Of a stretch of DNA of 64,000 bases, positions 46,632 through 56,246 are shown piece by piece; the first letter of the stretch is position 1, and every line of letters begins with the position of its first letter. The notes under the pieces were generated by a model. The model searched no databases. It saw only the letters and a program-made list of their open reading frames with translations, and was not told where the DNA came from. This DNA is from Anaerorudis cellulosivorans (GTDB lineage: Bacteria > Bacteroidota > Bacteroidia > Bacteroidales > Dysgonomonadaceae), in assembly GCF_025943985.1 (NCBI RefSeq), contig NZ_JAPCWE010000005.1, forward strand, positions 118,907-182,906, written 5' to 3'. The position numbers and the translations under genes were made by a program.

Positions 46632-47813
46632 TCAATATATCCCTGTCTCGATTTCGTTGCGTACAACGGCCATCATCCCCTCAATCTGCGCCAAAGCGAC
46701 CATTCTTCCCAGAAAAGAATACCCGGGATTATATGCTTTTTCAATATCGTTGAGCATGAGTTTTCCATGATCAACCCGCATGGGAACAGCGGGGTTCTCT
46801 TTTTCGAAAATCCGGATCACTTCAATCAAATTGGCCCTTCCTCCAAGATGGGATGCTTCGATAAAATCGCCATTTCCCGCAATTTCCGTACTTCGCAAAT
46901 GTACAAAAAAAGACTGCTTCGCAAAATTTCTTGCCAAGTCTGCCACATCATTCTGAATACCGGCACTCAACGATCCGGCACAAAACGTAAAACCGTTGGA
47001 CGGACTTTCCACGGCATCCAAAATCCACCGAATATCATCCTTGTCGCTAACGATTCTCGGCAAACCGAATACGGGAAATGGCGGATCATCGGGATGAATG
47101 CACATTCGTACCCCGTATTTTTCTGCCACGGGAATCACCGCTTGCAGGAAATACTTCAAATTTTCGCGAAGCTTTGTTTCGTCAACGTTTTCATACAAAT
47201 CCAGCAGTTTCCTGAAAGCTTCAACCGGATCCTCATCGCCGTTAACGATACTTCGGTTGATAAATCCCTGGGTTTTTACGATAATGGTATCGATAAGTTC
47301 GTTTTTCTCTTTTTCGGTAATCACCCTGTCCAATGCGTTCACCTTATCCATCTCTTCCGGAGTATACTCCTTTTCCGCATCTTTTCTCTTTAAAATCTTA
47401 CAATCGAAATAGGCAAACTTGATTTTATCGAAATAGAGCGTTTGGGTGCCATCAGGCAATATTTTATGCAAATCGGTACGTACCCAGTCGATCACGGGCA
47501 TAAAATTGTAGCAAACCGTGGTTATACCTGCCTGTCCGAGATGTTTCAAACTCGCATTGTAATTGTCGATCCACCTATCCCGATCTTTTCCTCTGTATTT
47601 AATGGATTCCACTACTGGCAAACTTTCAACAACAGACCAATGCAATCCATAAGATGCGATATATCGTTTAACCTCCCGAATTATGTCCGTCGGCCATACT
47701 TGCCCATTGGGTACATCATGCAGCGCAGTAACGATACCTTCCACACCAATCTGCCTGAGCATGTCCAACGTAATCGGATCTTTCTTGCCAAACCATCTCC
47801 AACACTTTTTCAT
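46632..47813 (-). CDS. uxuA: Mannonate dehydratase
   Basis: 393 residues from the ATG at 47813 (MKKCWRWFGKKDPITLDMLR); a start at 47837 would run into the end of the GH3 gene and adds a hydrophobic stub. The UxuA blocks IGVEGIVTALHDVPNGQVW, MCIHPDDPPFPVFGLPRIV and FTFCAGSLSAGIQNDV, plus HLRSTEIAGNGDF and RVDHGKLMLND, are complete. It dehydrates D-mannonate to 2-keto-3-deoxygluconate, a step of glucuronate catabolism. The isomerase UxaC and reductase UxuB that would feed it are not in this window. Its place between a GH3 and xylB shows coupling to glucuronoxylan use. Confidence 0.96.
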   Translation of the reverse strand: MKKCWRWFGKKDPITLDMLRQIGVEGIVTALHDVPNGQVWPTDIIREVKRYIASYGLHWSVVESLPVVESIKYRGKDRDRWIDNYNASLKHLGQAGITTVCYNFMPVIDWVRTDLHKILPDGTQTLYFDKIKFAYFDCKILKRKDAEKEYTPEEMDKVNALDRVITEKEKNELIDTIIVKTQGFINRSIVNGDEDPVEAFRKLLDLYENVDETKLRENLKYFLQAVIPVAEKYGVRMCIHPDDPPFPVFGLPRIVSDKDDIRWILDAVESPSNGFTFCAGSLSAGIQNDVADLARNFAKQSFFVHLRSTEIAGNGDFIEASHLGGRANLIEVIRIFEKENPAVPMRVDHGKLMLNDIEKAYNPGYSFLGRMVALAQIEGMMAVVRNEIETGIY

Positions 47814-47833
47814 TATCAAGAAGAATGAAAATA

Positions 47834-50491
47834 TCAATCGTTTATGTAAAATCTTTCGCCATTAACCTCCACACTTGTTTGAACGACCGCACCCGAAGCA
47901 AGCGATTTTTCGTCAGGCTGTTTACCTCCGACCGAAATAGAAACCCTTCCGGCCTCCACCAGCGGAATGTTTTCCTCGTTGCGTGCTGCAAACTGATGGG
48001 GTTGCAACACAAATTCAACCTTCCGCGTTTCGCCTGCCTTTAAATGAATACGCTTAAAACCCTCCAACGAGCGAATGGGCTTTTTCAATTTACTGTCGGG
48101 CAAGGAAACATACAGCTGAACGACCTCGTCTCCATCTTTGTCTCCCGTATTGGTCACAGTTACTGTCAGGGGAATATTTTCACCTGCTTCAACAGAGGAC
48201 GGAATACGCTCGAAATTGTACTTGAAAGTGGTATAACTCAATCCGTAACCAAATTCATACAACGGATCGCCTTCAAAATAACGATACGTTTTGCCTTTCA
48301 TGTCATAATCCTCGAAAGGCGGAAGTTGATCGATGCTTTTGTAAAACGTCACGGGCAATCGCCCTGCCGGATTGTAATCGCCGAAAATCACGTCGGCTAT
48401 GGCTGTTCCACCCGCCTGTCCGGGATACCAAGCCTCAAGAATGGCGGGAATATTTTTGCTCTCCCAATTCACTGCCAACGCACTGCCGTTGAGCAAAACC
48501 AAAACGGTCGGCTTACCGAGTTTCACGATTTCCTGCATCAATTCGGTTTGAACCGGCGGTAATTTGATGTCGGTGCGGTCGCCCTTGTAAAAACCGTCGA
48601 TTGCAATGTTCATTTCCTCTCCTTCGAGCGACGGACTTAATCCCATACACAGCACAACCACATCGGAAGCCTTTGCCAGATCGACGGCTTCCTGTTTGAG
48701 ATTCTTGCCGGGTACTTCCCACAAAATACGCACATGCGGATATTCGGTATCGTTTTGAATATATTCCACTTCGATCGTATAAGACTTGCCTTTATCGAGG
48801 GTGACCCGTTCGTATCCTTTTTTGGCGTGATGCCCGCTTTCCCCGGAAGCTACTATTTTTCCGTCCAGCGTGAGTTTAAAACCGCTGAAAGCTTCTCCAC
48901 CCAAGGCATATTCCCCACTTACCGATGGCACAAGAACACCTTTCCAACGTACGGAAAACCGTTCGTATGACATATCGGAAAAAGGAGGGGTAGTCCACCA
49001 TTCGAAATCGATACGATCGTCGATGCGGGTATGTTTGGGCGTTCCCTCCAAGTTGGCATTGTCGAAATATTCGGCCGTCAATCCTTTCGTTTTCCGTGTC
49101 TCGTCGGTATAAAAACAGTCTGCCGGAATCACCTCCAAATAAGGCAGCCCTTCGGCTAACCGGCACCCTTGAGCATATTTCACTTCGGCATCGGGCAATT
49201 TTTCCCTTATCCCTTTTAACGGCGTAATGCGGACAGAAGGATATCCGTTGTAATTTCCCAGCAATATTTCATCGTTATCGGCATTGGGCCCGATGACGGC
49301 AATCTTCTTAACGTCTTTTGAAAACGGCAAAACATCGTTTTCGTTCTTGAGCAACACCATCGATTTACGGGCGGATTCCAAAGCCAATAGCCGGTGTTTT
49401 TCGCAATCCACCACGTCAATGGGGATTTGTGCATACTTCACTTCTTTTTCGGGATCGAACATGCCCAGTTTCATTCTTGCCAACAACAACCGCTTTACCG
49501 ACGTGTCGATCTCTTCTTCGGTGATCAGTCCTTTATTAACGGCTTCAATCAGATGCGGATAATAGGTATCGCCGCAATTCAAATCCGTCCCGGCCTTCAC
49601 TGCTTTGGCTGCCGCCTCTTCGGGCGTATCCACTATATGATGGGCATTTTCGCGGTAAAAATCGCTGATGGCACCACAGTCCGAAACGATGTAACCCTTC
49701 AGTCCCCATTTATTGCGCAACAGATCTTCCAAATACTTGTCTCCGCAACAGGGCTCCCCCCTGAAACGCTGATAGGCACACATCACGGAATAGACATCCG
49801 CTTCACGAATACTGCGCTTGAAATGAGGGAAATAAGTCTCGGCCAGATCGTAATCGTTCGGATAAACATCGAACGAATGCCTCACGGCTTCAGGCCCGCT
49901 GTGAACGGCAAAATGTTTCGCCGTAGCCACCAGCTTCAGGTATTTCGGATCGTCACCCTGCACCCCTTTAATAAAAGGAATAGCCATCTCGGCCGTTAAA
50001 AACGGATCTTCCCCGTAGGTCTCCATTCCCCTTCCCCAGCGCGGATCGCGAAAAATGTTGATGTTGGGTGTCCAGAACGTCAACCCCTGATAAATTCCCC
50101 GCTTGCCTTTCGACGCGTAATCGTGATGTTTGGCACGTGCTTCGTCGGAGATGGCTGTGGCAATAGCGAACATCTCGTCCGTATCCCACATGGCCGCCAT
50201 CCCTATCGCCTGAGGAAAAACGGTGGCCAAACCCGAACGGGCAACGCCGTGCAGGCACTCATTCCACCAGTTGTAGGCCGGTATCCCCAGCCGCTCTATG
50301 GCCGGCGAATCGTAGCGCATCAAACTCACTTTTTCTTCCAGGGTGAGTCGCGACAACAGATCCGCTGCTCGTTCTTCAAACGACAACTTCGTGTTCAAAT
50401 AAGGCTCTACAGGCTTGCTGCATCGAAAAAAAGCAAGCGAAAAAATAATAATAATAAAATATGTCCTATAATTCGTCCTTTTCACAACCAA
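47834..50491 (-). CDS. GH3 beta-xylosidase/glucosidase lipoprotein with PA14 insert
   Basis: 885 residues. A lipoprotein signal ends at Cys24 (FFRC). The GH3 N-terminal domain contains AYNWWNECLHGVARSG, an arrangement usual in xylosidases, and the nucleophile Asp271 in GYIVSDCGAISDF. A PA14 carbohydrate-binding domain is inserted at about residues 470-596 (TAEYFDNANLEG...FSVRWKG...GSGEYALG-like), after the second GH3 domain begins. The C-terminal fibronectin-like domain (about 790-880) contains DKDGDEVVQLYV. Exposed or periplasmic release of xylose from xylo-oligomers is the likely role given the locus. The exact glycosidic specificity is unproven. Confidence 0.92.
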   Translation of the reverse strand: MVVKRTNYRTYFIIIIFSLAFFRCSKPVEPYLNTKLSFEERAADLLSRLTLEEKVSLMRYDSPAIERLGIPAYNWWNECLHGVARSGLATVFPQAIGMAAMWDTDEMFAIATAISDEARAKHHDYASKGKRGIYQGLTFWTPNINIFRDPRWGRGMETYGEDPFLTAEMAIPFIKGVQGDDPKYLKLVATAKHFAVHSGPEAVRHSFDVYPNDYDLAETYFPHFKRSIREADVYSVMCAYQRFRGEPCCGDKYLEDLLRNKWGLKGYIVSDCGAISDFYRENAHHIVDTPEEAAAKAVKAGTDLNCGDTYYPHLIEAVNKGLITEEEIDTSVKRLLLARMKLGMFDPEKEVKYAQIPIDVVDCEKHRLLALESARKSMVLLKNENDVLPFSKDVKKIAVIGPNADNDEILLGNYNGYPSVRITPLKGIREKLPDAEVKYAQGCRLAEGLPYLEVIPADCFYTDETRKTKGLTAEYFDNANLEGTPKHTRIDDRIDFEWWTTPPFSDMSYERFSVRWKGVLVPSVSGEYALGGEAFSGFKLTLDGKIVASGESGHHAKKGYERVTLDKGKSYTIEVEYIQNDTEYPHVRILWEVPGKNLKQEAVDLAKASDVVVLCMGLSPSLEGEEMNIAIDGFYKGDRTDIKLPPVQTELMQEIVKLGKPTVLVLLNGSALAVNWESKNIPAILEAWYPGQAGGTAIADVIFGDYNPAGRLPVTFYKSIDQLPPFEDYDMKGKTYRYFEGDPLYEFGYGLSYTTFKYNFERIPSSVEAGENIPLTVTVTNTGDKDGDEVVQLYVSLPDSKLKKPIRSLEGFKRIHLKAGETRKVEFVLQPHQFAARNEENIPLVEAGRVSISVGGKQPDEKSLASGAVVQTSVEVNGERFYIND

Positions 50492-50572
50492 AATATTTAA
50501 AATTATGCATTAAAATCAGGAATTTGTTTGGAGCACTCTAAAATAACGCATTGTAACACAATCAACCGGGGA

Positions 50573-51550
50573 CTAAAAATCATCCCTTCCCCCATTAATG
50601 GTTTTAATGGTGCCGTCTTCATTGTATTCCAATTCTACCACTTTCATACTCCTAAGCCATGTTTTCCCTCCGGAAGGCACACTGTCGTGATGGAAAAGGT
50701 ACCATTTCCCCCGAAATTCTACTATAGAATGATGGGTAGTCCATCCCACCACAGGCGTCAAAATCACACCTTGATAAGTAAACGGTCCGTACGGATTATC
50801 ACCTATGGCATAACATAGCAAATGCGTGTTGCCTGTGGAATACGAAAAATAATACTTCCCGTTGTATTTATGCATCCAGGATGCTTCGAAAAATCGGCGC
50901 TTATGATCGCCAGCTTTCAACGGTTCGCCCTTCTCATCAAGTATAAGAACATCACGAGGTTCTTCGGCAAATTCCGGCATATCGTCGGTGAGTTTTACCA
51001 CTCGGGCACACAAAGCAGGTTCATCATCGGCAGGTTCATGGCCGCATTCAATGGCTTTGTTGTTGCGATAACGCTGGAGTTGTCCACCCCACAATCCGCC
51101 GAAATACATGTAAAAGTTGCCGTCACCGTCATCCAAAACGGCAGGATCGATGCTGTAACTTCCTTTTATGGGATCGCTTTGAGGAACAAACGGACCTTCA
51201 GGTTTATCGCTTACCGCCACCCCAATCCTGAAAATATCCGTTTTGTCTTTCAGCGGGAAGTAAAGGTAGTATTTTCCGTTTTTATACGCAACATCAGGCG
51301 CCCATAATTGTCGACCCGCCCATGGAATATCCTTAATATCGAGTACTACTCCATGATCAATAACCTCTCCGTCAATATCATCCATGGAAAAAACATGATA
51401 GTCGCGCATAGCGAAATGATCACCATTATCATTTTCCGGAATTCCTGCGTCAATATCGTGTGAAGGGTAAATATAAATCTTACCGTTGAATACGTGTGCC
51501 GAAGGGTCAGCCGTATATAAATCGTTTACCAAATATCTCATTTTTGCCAT
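50573..51550 (-). CDS. GH43 glycoside hydrolase (beta-xylosidase / arabinofuranosidase type)
   Basis: 325 residues without a signal peptide, so cytoplasmic or its export is not visible. The five-blade GH43 fold starts YTADPSAHVFNGKIYIYPSHD (base Asp15), the pKa-modulating Asp is in YSIDPAVLDDGDG, and the acid Glu is in RRFFEASWMHKYNGKYYF. Its similarity to the short GH43 subfamily 1 proteins suggests beta-xylosidase or arabinofuranosidase action on imported oligomers. It lies between the GH3 and GH10 genes in the xylan locus. Confidence 0.9.
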   Translation of the reverse strand: MAKMRYLVNDLYTADPSAHVFNGKIYIYPSHDIDAGIPENDNGDHFAMRDYHVFSMDDIDGEVIDHGVVLDIKDIPWAGRQLWAPDVAYKNGKYYLYFPLKDKTDIFRIGVAVSDKPEGPFVPQSDPIKGSYSIDPAVLDDGDGNFYMYFGGLWGGQLQRYRNNKAIECGHEPADDEPALCARVVKLTDDMPEFAEEPRDVLILDEKGEPLKAGDHKRRFFEASWMHKYNGKYYFSYSTGNTHLLCYAIGDNPYGPFTYQGVILTPVVGWTTHHSIVEFRGKWYLFHHDSVPSGGKTWLRSMKVVELEYNEDGTIKTINGGRDDF

Positions 51551-51587
51551 TTTTGTTCTTTTTATGTTGGTTTATTTATCGCTATAA

Positions 51588-52724
51588 TCAATTGATTGTC
51601 ATAGCTTCTTTTATAATTGCTTCAACAATAGGTTTAGGTTGATGATTCCGGTCAAACAATAAGGGATAATCGGTTCTGCCTCTGACCGGCCAATAATTTC
51701 TCCACGATTGTCCATCGTTAACCCCCCAAACCGTTACCCTGTCTATTTTATCGTGATGGTTGAGAAAAAGACGGAAAAAATCGAGACAACGGTTATGCCA
51801 CTTCTCATACACATCAGCCGGTAAACCGTCCGGATAAGGATTCAAACTTTTATTGTACGTATAATCCAAGGAAAGATCGGCTCCGGCATCTCTTTTTGGT
51901 GAAGGCAATGCCGAAAGATCGAATTCGGTAATCATCACTTTGACCCCCAAATCGGCAAAAGCCAACAAACTTTCTTCAAAATCCTCAATCGCCGGAAAAT
52001 CCATGGTCATGTGTCCCTGCATACCGATACCATCAATTTTAACTCCCTGTGACTGAAGATTCCTTACCATTTTTATAACGCCTTCGCGTTTTTCTTTTTT
52101 AGCCATCGAATAATCGTTGTAATACAATTCGGCATCGGGATCGGCTTCATGAGCAAACTCAAAAGCCAACCGGATAAAATCTTCCCCGATAATCTGATAG
52201 AATTTACTTTTTCTGAAAGAGCCGTCATCCTCTATAGCTTCGTTTACCACATCCCAACCGTGTACTCGACCCTTGTATCGACCAACAACGGTAGTAATAT
52301 GGTTTTTCATTCGTTCAATCAACACTTCCCGTGAAACATCCTTACCGTTTTCATCCACAAAAAACCACGCCGGGGCCTGAGAATGCCAAATAAGCGTATG
52401 TCCAACGATAAACATGTTGTTCTTTTCACCAAAATCGACAAATTGATCGGCTAAGGCAAAATCAAATTTTCCTTCCTGCGGCTGAAGAGATTCGCTTTTC
52501 ATACAATTTTCAGGTGTAATCGAATTAAAGTGCTGCTCGACAACCCTGATTCCGGCAGTATCCCTTCCTGTTATTTGATCGGCATTAAGAGCGACACCTA
52601 TTAAAAACTTATCTTTCAAAGCCTCTTTAAGAGACATATTGGGTTTACTCTCTTTTGTTTGGCAATTAGAAAACAAAACAAAGGAAAAAAACACAACTCC
52701 TAAATAAAATGATTTGATCCTCAT
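51588..52724 (-). CDS. GH10 endo-1,4-beta-xylanase lipoprotein
   Basis: 378 residues. The signal ends at Cys21 (FVLFSNC), so it is a lipoprotein. The GH10 acid/base Glu162 is in [10 protein letters not shown] and the nucleophile Glu267 in [12 protein letters not shown]. Other core motifs are [16 protein letters not shown] and [16 protein letters not shown]. The enzyme cuts the xylan backbone. A cell-surface or periplasmic site follows from the lipobox. It follows the GPH transporter by 39 nt. Confidence 0.96.
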   Translation of the reverse strand: MRIKSFYLGVVFFSFVLFSNCQTKESKPNMSLKEALKDKFLIGVALNADQITGRDTAGIRVVEQHFNSITPENCMKSESLQPQEGKFDFALADQFVDFGEKNNMFIVGHTLIWHSQAPAWFFVDENGKDVSREVLIERMKNHITTVVGRYKGRVHGWDVVNEAIEDDGSFRKSKFYQIIGEDFIRLAFEFAHEADPDAELYYNDYSMAKKEKREGVIKMVRNLQSQGVKIDGIGMQGHMTMDFPAIEDFEESLLAFADLGVKVMITEFDLSALPSPKRDAGADLSLDYTYNKSLNPYPDGLPADVYEKWHNRCLDFFRLFLNHHDKIDRVTVWGVNDGQSWRNYWPVRGRTDYPLLFDRNHQPKPIVEAIIKEAMTIN

Positions 52725-52763
52725 AAAAATATGCTTTAGAATTTATTAATATATATAAAATGA

Positions 52764-54245
52764 TTACGATTTATTTTTTCTTCTTTCTTCCAATTCTGCC
52801 TGAATACGTTCATTCAATTTTTTTGAAATCGGATAGAAAAAAAGCGCACAAACCCCTATAAAAAACGTAAATGCAGGAATAAGACTAGCTGAAAGTTTAA
52901 TCCCAAAAACAGCAGAATCAGTTTGAATTTGATTGGGTACAAATCCAAATGCATCAATAATGGAACCGCAAATGGCGCCTCCAACACCAAGACCTGCTTT
53001 CAAGGCAAATACGATACCCGCAAAAACAAAACCCGTTGCACGACGGTGATTCACCCATTCGGAATGATCGGCCACATCCCCCATCATCGCCCAAAGCAAC
53101 GGAATGGTTGGTGCGTAAGCAAGGCTTTTTAAGATATTGATGACAAAAATGGACTCAATATTTTTAGGTGAGACCACATAGAAAAGAGAGGTGAATAATG
53201 CCGTCAATGCCAAACAGACAATAAACACGTTGCGCTTACCAAAGATATTGGAAAGAAAACGGGATAACAAGATCACACCCAGTAACGTTATGATTTGTCC
53301 GATCATATTGAATAAACTGAAACCTACTGCAAAAACATCGCTGTTATCATGTGCTATCAATCCGAAAGCATCCAAAAACTGATGTCCTGCACCATAGCTT
53401 TCTCCTGCTTCACTGATTAAACCCACCTTGCTAAGGAACACAAAAAGAGCATCTTTATCCACCACATAATTAAAATAATAGGACATGCTGCTTCCCCACA
53501 TGGCTAAGGTGATAAATAAAAAGAGGGTAAGCACAAACATGGCTTTCCACGGCCTGTTACGAAGAATATCTTTTAAATCCTGCTTGATGGAAGTTTTCTG
53601 ATTTACCGGCGGCTCAATCCGTTCTTTTGTGGTAAAAAACGTGATTACAAACAGAACAACCACAATGACTGCAAAAAGAGAAACGGTTAATAGCCAGCCT
53701 TTTTGGGGATCGCCCTGACCGAATTTTGTCACAAGAGGCAAAGTCAATCCCTGAACAATAAAAGTAGCTATAGTAGCAGTAACAAAACGATAAGTGGAAA
53801 TGCTCGTGCGTTCTTTGATATCGCCGGTCATTACACCGCCTAACGAAGAATACGGTGTATTATTGAACGAATAAATCGACATCAACAGAACATACGTGAT
53901 TCCTGCATATAAAATTTTTCCGCGTTCCGAAAGATCGGGAGTGGTAAAAGCCAGAACAAAAAAGATGGCAAATGGCAACGCTGTCCATAATATCCACGGG
54001 CGATACTTGCCCCATCGGGTGTTGGTGCGATCGGACAAAATGCCCACGATCGGATCGACAAACGCATCAAAAACACGGGCTATCAGTAAAATCATTCCGG
54101 CTGCAGTAGCTTTTATACCGAACACATCGGTATAAAAAAACAACTGAAACATCATTGTCATCTGAAAAACCAGATTGGCAGCCCCATCTCCCAGACTGTA
54201 TCCCACTTTTTCATACCAAGGAACTTTTTGTGTAGCTGTATTCAT
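52764..54245 (-). CDS. GPH-family sugar:cation symporter (xyloside/glucuronide type)
   Basis: 493 residues with twelve membrane segments. The glycoside-pentoside-hexuronide signatures include YSLGDGAANLVFQMTMMFQL, RVFDAFVDPIVGILSDRTNT and RWGKYRPWILWTALPFA. Family members import xylosides and hexuronides with Na+ or H+. In this locus it most likely carries xylo-oligomers or aldouronic acids across the inner membrane. It sits between the esterase and the GH10 xylanase. Confidence 0.92.
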   Translation of the reverse strand: MNTATQKVPWYEKVGYSLGDGAANLVFQMTMMFQLFFYTDVFGIKATAAGMILLIARVFDAFVDPIVGILSDRTNTRWGKYRPWILWTALPFAIFFVLAFTTPDLSERGKILYAGITYVLLMSIYSFNNTPYSSLGGVMTGDIKERTSISTYRFVTATIATFIVQGLTLPLVTKFGQGDPQKGWLLTVSLFAVIVVVLFVITFFTTKERIEPPVNQKTSIKQDLKDILRNRPWKAMFVLTLFLFITLAMWGSSMSYYFNYVVDKDALFVFLSKVGLISEAGESYGAGHQFLDAFGLIAHDNSDVFAVGFSLFNMIGQIITLLGVILLSRFLSNIFGKRNVFIVCLALTALFTSLFYVVSPKNIESIFVINILKSLAYAPTIPLLWAMMGDVADHSEWVNHRRATGFVFAGIVFALKAGLGVGGAICGSIIDAFGFVPNQIQTDSAVFGIKLSASLIPAFTFFIGVCALFFYPISKKLNERIQAELEERRKNKS

Positions 54246-54283
54246 TACTTCATTTTTATAGGGTTAATTAATCATTTTCTTAT

Positions 54284-56239
54284 TTACCAATTATCCGTTC
54301 TGAAAGGTGAAGCGGGCAAATTTTCCTTGTTGTAAAGATTGGCATTTTCAGGATTATCTGCCCATGCATATCTCACTGCCACCGGTTTTTCAATTTTGTC
54401 GCTCCAAACTTTCACGCTGTTCCCCACAATTTCGGCATTTGCCCAAACGAATTTTTTGTTGGCTCCGGCAATAGCAAATTCTTTGAGTGGTAAATTTCCT
54501 TTAGCTATTAATCCGCTACCGATTTCCGTGAAATCAATCCAAATCACATTGCCTTTCACTTCCATCGAAGTGTATAGAGGACCTGAACTTACTAAGTTTT
54601 TTTCGCCATAAGCAATTTTTTGAGCCAGGAGTGCTAATCTGTCGCCAATGTCCTTTTTTCTCAACGGGTGAATGTCGTTCCACTCGCCCAAATCAATAGC
54701 GACTGCCATCCCTGTTTTTGGCACTTTCTTCAACGTCATCAGCTGCGATTCGCGCAGAACAGCCCAGTTGCTTTCTGACGGTTCACTAACAGGCGGTCCG
54801 TAATTGGGTAATTGCACAAACAGGAAAGGCAGCTCTCCCTGATTCCATTCAACTCTCCAGTTTTCAATGAGTTTCGGAAGCAACAGACGATATTCGTAAG
54901 GTTTGTCGGCATTCGCTTCTCCTTGATACCACAGAAAACCTTTGATACGATAAGGGGTAACCGGAGCTACCATTGCATTGTGCAAACCTACCGGCTCCCA
55001 GCGCACGAAAGTTTGGCCGGCGAGTGGCTGCATTTTGGCTCCCTGCTTCATTTTCCATTCGCCGCTTAAATCGATCGTATCGTTGTCGATAATTAAGGCA
55101 TACAGTTTATCGGGAACGAATCCACCTTTCCCCATGTTGCTGATAATCCTTACCACGATTTCGTTTTCATCTTCTCTCAGTAAATTTGCCGGAACTTCAT
55201 ATCGACGTGGTGGATATTGATAACTTGTTGTTCCTACAAATTTTCCGTTCAAATAAACCGAATCGGCATCAACAATTCTTCCCAAAATCAGTTTTGCCGG
55301 TTTCCCGGCCAAACGAGAAGGTATTTCCACTTTTTTGCGAAACCAAACCGACCCATTTTGAATTTCGGGATATTTATTCGACCAATAACCCGGAATATTC
55401 ATTGTTAACCAATCAGAAGTATCGATATTGGGCACAAACCACGGCAAATCTTTTTGAAATCCTTCGTCGTTTTGTCGAAGATTGCGATACCATTCTGCAA
55501 TTCGTTCGTTGTCTTTTTGTTCGATTTCACGAATGAGATCGTCGTTTTTGAATCGTTGGGCTTCCTGATAATAGGAAGGAAATTCCTTTAAAGCCTCTTC
55601 GCTCATCCACGACTGAATGGGCGATCCACCCAAACTCGCATTGATAATGCCGACAGGTATTTTATATTTTTCGTAAATATTTCTGGCAAAAAAATAAGCT
55701 ACGGCCGAAAAATCGAGCACTGTTTCGGGATCGGCGGATATCCATTGACCGGTTGATAAATCTTTTTCCGGCTGCTTGAAATTGTATCGTTGCGGGACAA
55801 AAAATTGGCGTATAAAAGTACATTTCGACGTTTTGATTTCATCTTCATAAATCGGAGCTACGCGCCGCATCGGCAGTTCCATGTTCGATTGTCCTGACGC
55901 AAACCAAACGTCACCAATCAAAATATCGTGAAGCGTAATTTTTTCCTTTCCGCTTTTCACTTGCATTTCAAAAGGTCCGCCGGCTTTTTGCTCCGGTAAT
56001 ATGATTTTCCATTCGCCTGCAGCATTGGCTACCGTGTGATATGTTTTTCCCTTAAAATCAATCGTAATCGCTTCGTTACTTTTTGCCCATCCCCAAATGT
56101 TGAGCTTTACATCCCGCTGCAAAATCATTCCGTCGCTCACCAGTTTAGGTAAACGAAGTTGGGCAAAATTCGGCAGCGAAAACAATAAAATTACAATGCT
56201 CAACCAAAATTTCTTAGCTGTAAAAAGTTTTATTTTCAT
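54284..56239 (-). CDS. SGNH-type carbohydrate esterase (CE20/sialate O-acetylesterase-like)
   Basis: 651 residues with a signal peptide (about residues 1-26). The SGNH nucleophile Ser118 is in FASGQSNMELPM, block III is WYQGEANADKPYEY, and the Asp-His dyad is DIHPLRKKDIGD. A GH2-type jelly-roll insertion spans about residues 275-400 (NGSVWFRKKVEIPSRLAGKP), a domain arrangement seen in CE20 xylan/xyloglucan acetylesterases. In the glucuronoxylan locus, removal of O-acetyl groups is the likely job. Database names often say sialate O-acetylesterase, but no sialic-acid genes are near. It is 7 nt from the GH67 gene. Confidence 0.88.
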   Translation of the reverse strand: MKIKLFTAKKFWLSIVILLFSLPNFAQLRLPKLVSDGMILQRDVKLNIWGWAKSNEAITIDFKGKTYHTVANAAGEWKIILPEQKAGGPFEMQVKSGKEKITLHDILIGDVWFASGQSNMELPMRRVAPIYEDEIKTSKCTFIRQFFVPQRYNFKQPEKDLSTGQWISADPETVLDFSAVAYFFARNIYEKYKIPVGIINASLGGSPIQSWMSEEALKEFPSYYQEAQRFKNDDLIREIEQKDNERIAEWYRNLRQNDEGFQKDLPWFVPNIDTSDWLTMNIPGYWSNKYPEIQNGSVWFRKKVEIPSRLAGKPAKLILGRIVDADSVYLNGKFVGTTSYQYPPRRYEVPANLLREDENEIVVRIISNMGKGGFVPDKLYALIIDNDTIDLSGEWKMKQGAKMQPLAGQTFVRWEPVGLHNAMVAPVTPYRIKGFLWYQGEANADKPYEYRLLLPKLIENWRVEWNQGELPFLFVQLPNYGPPVSEPSESNWAVLRESQLMTLKKVPKTGMAVAIDLGEWNDIHPLRKKDIGDRLALLAQKIAYGEKNLVSSGPLYTSMEVKGNVIWIDFTEIGSGLIAKGNLPLKEFAIAGANKKFVWANAEIVGNSVKVWSDKIEKPVAVRYAWADNPENANLYNKENLPASPFRTDNW

Positions 56240-56246
56240 GCTCTTT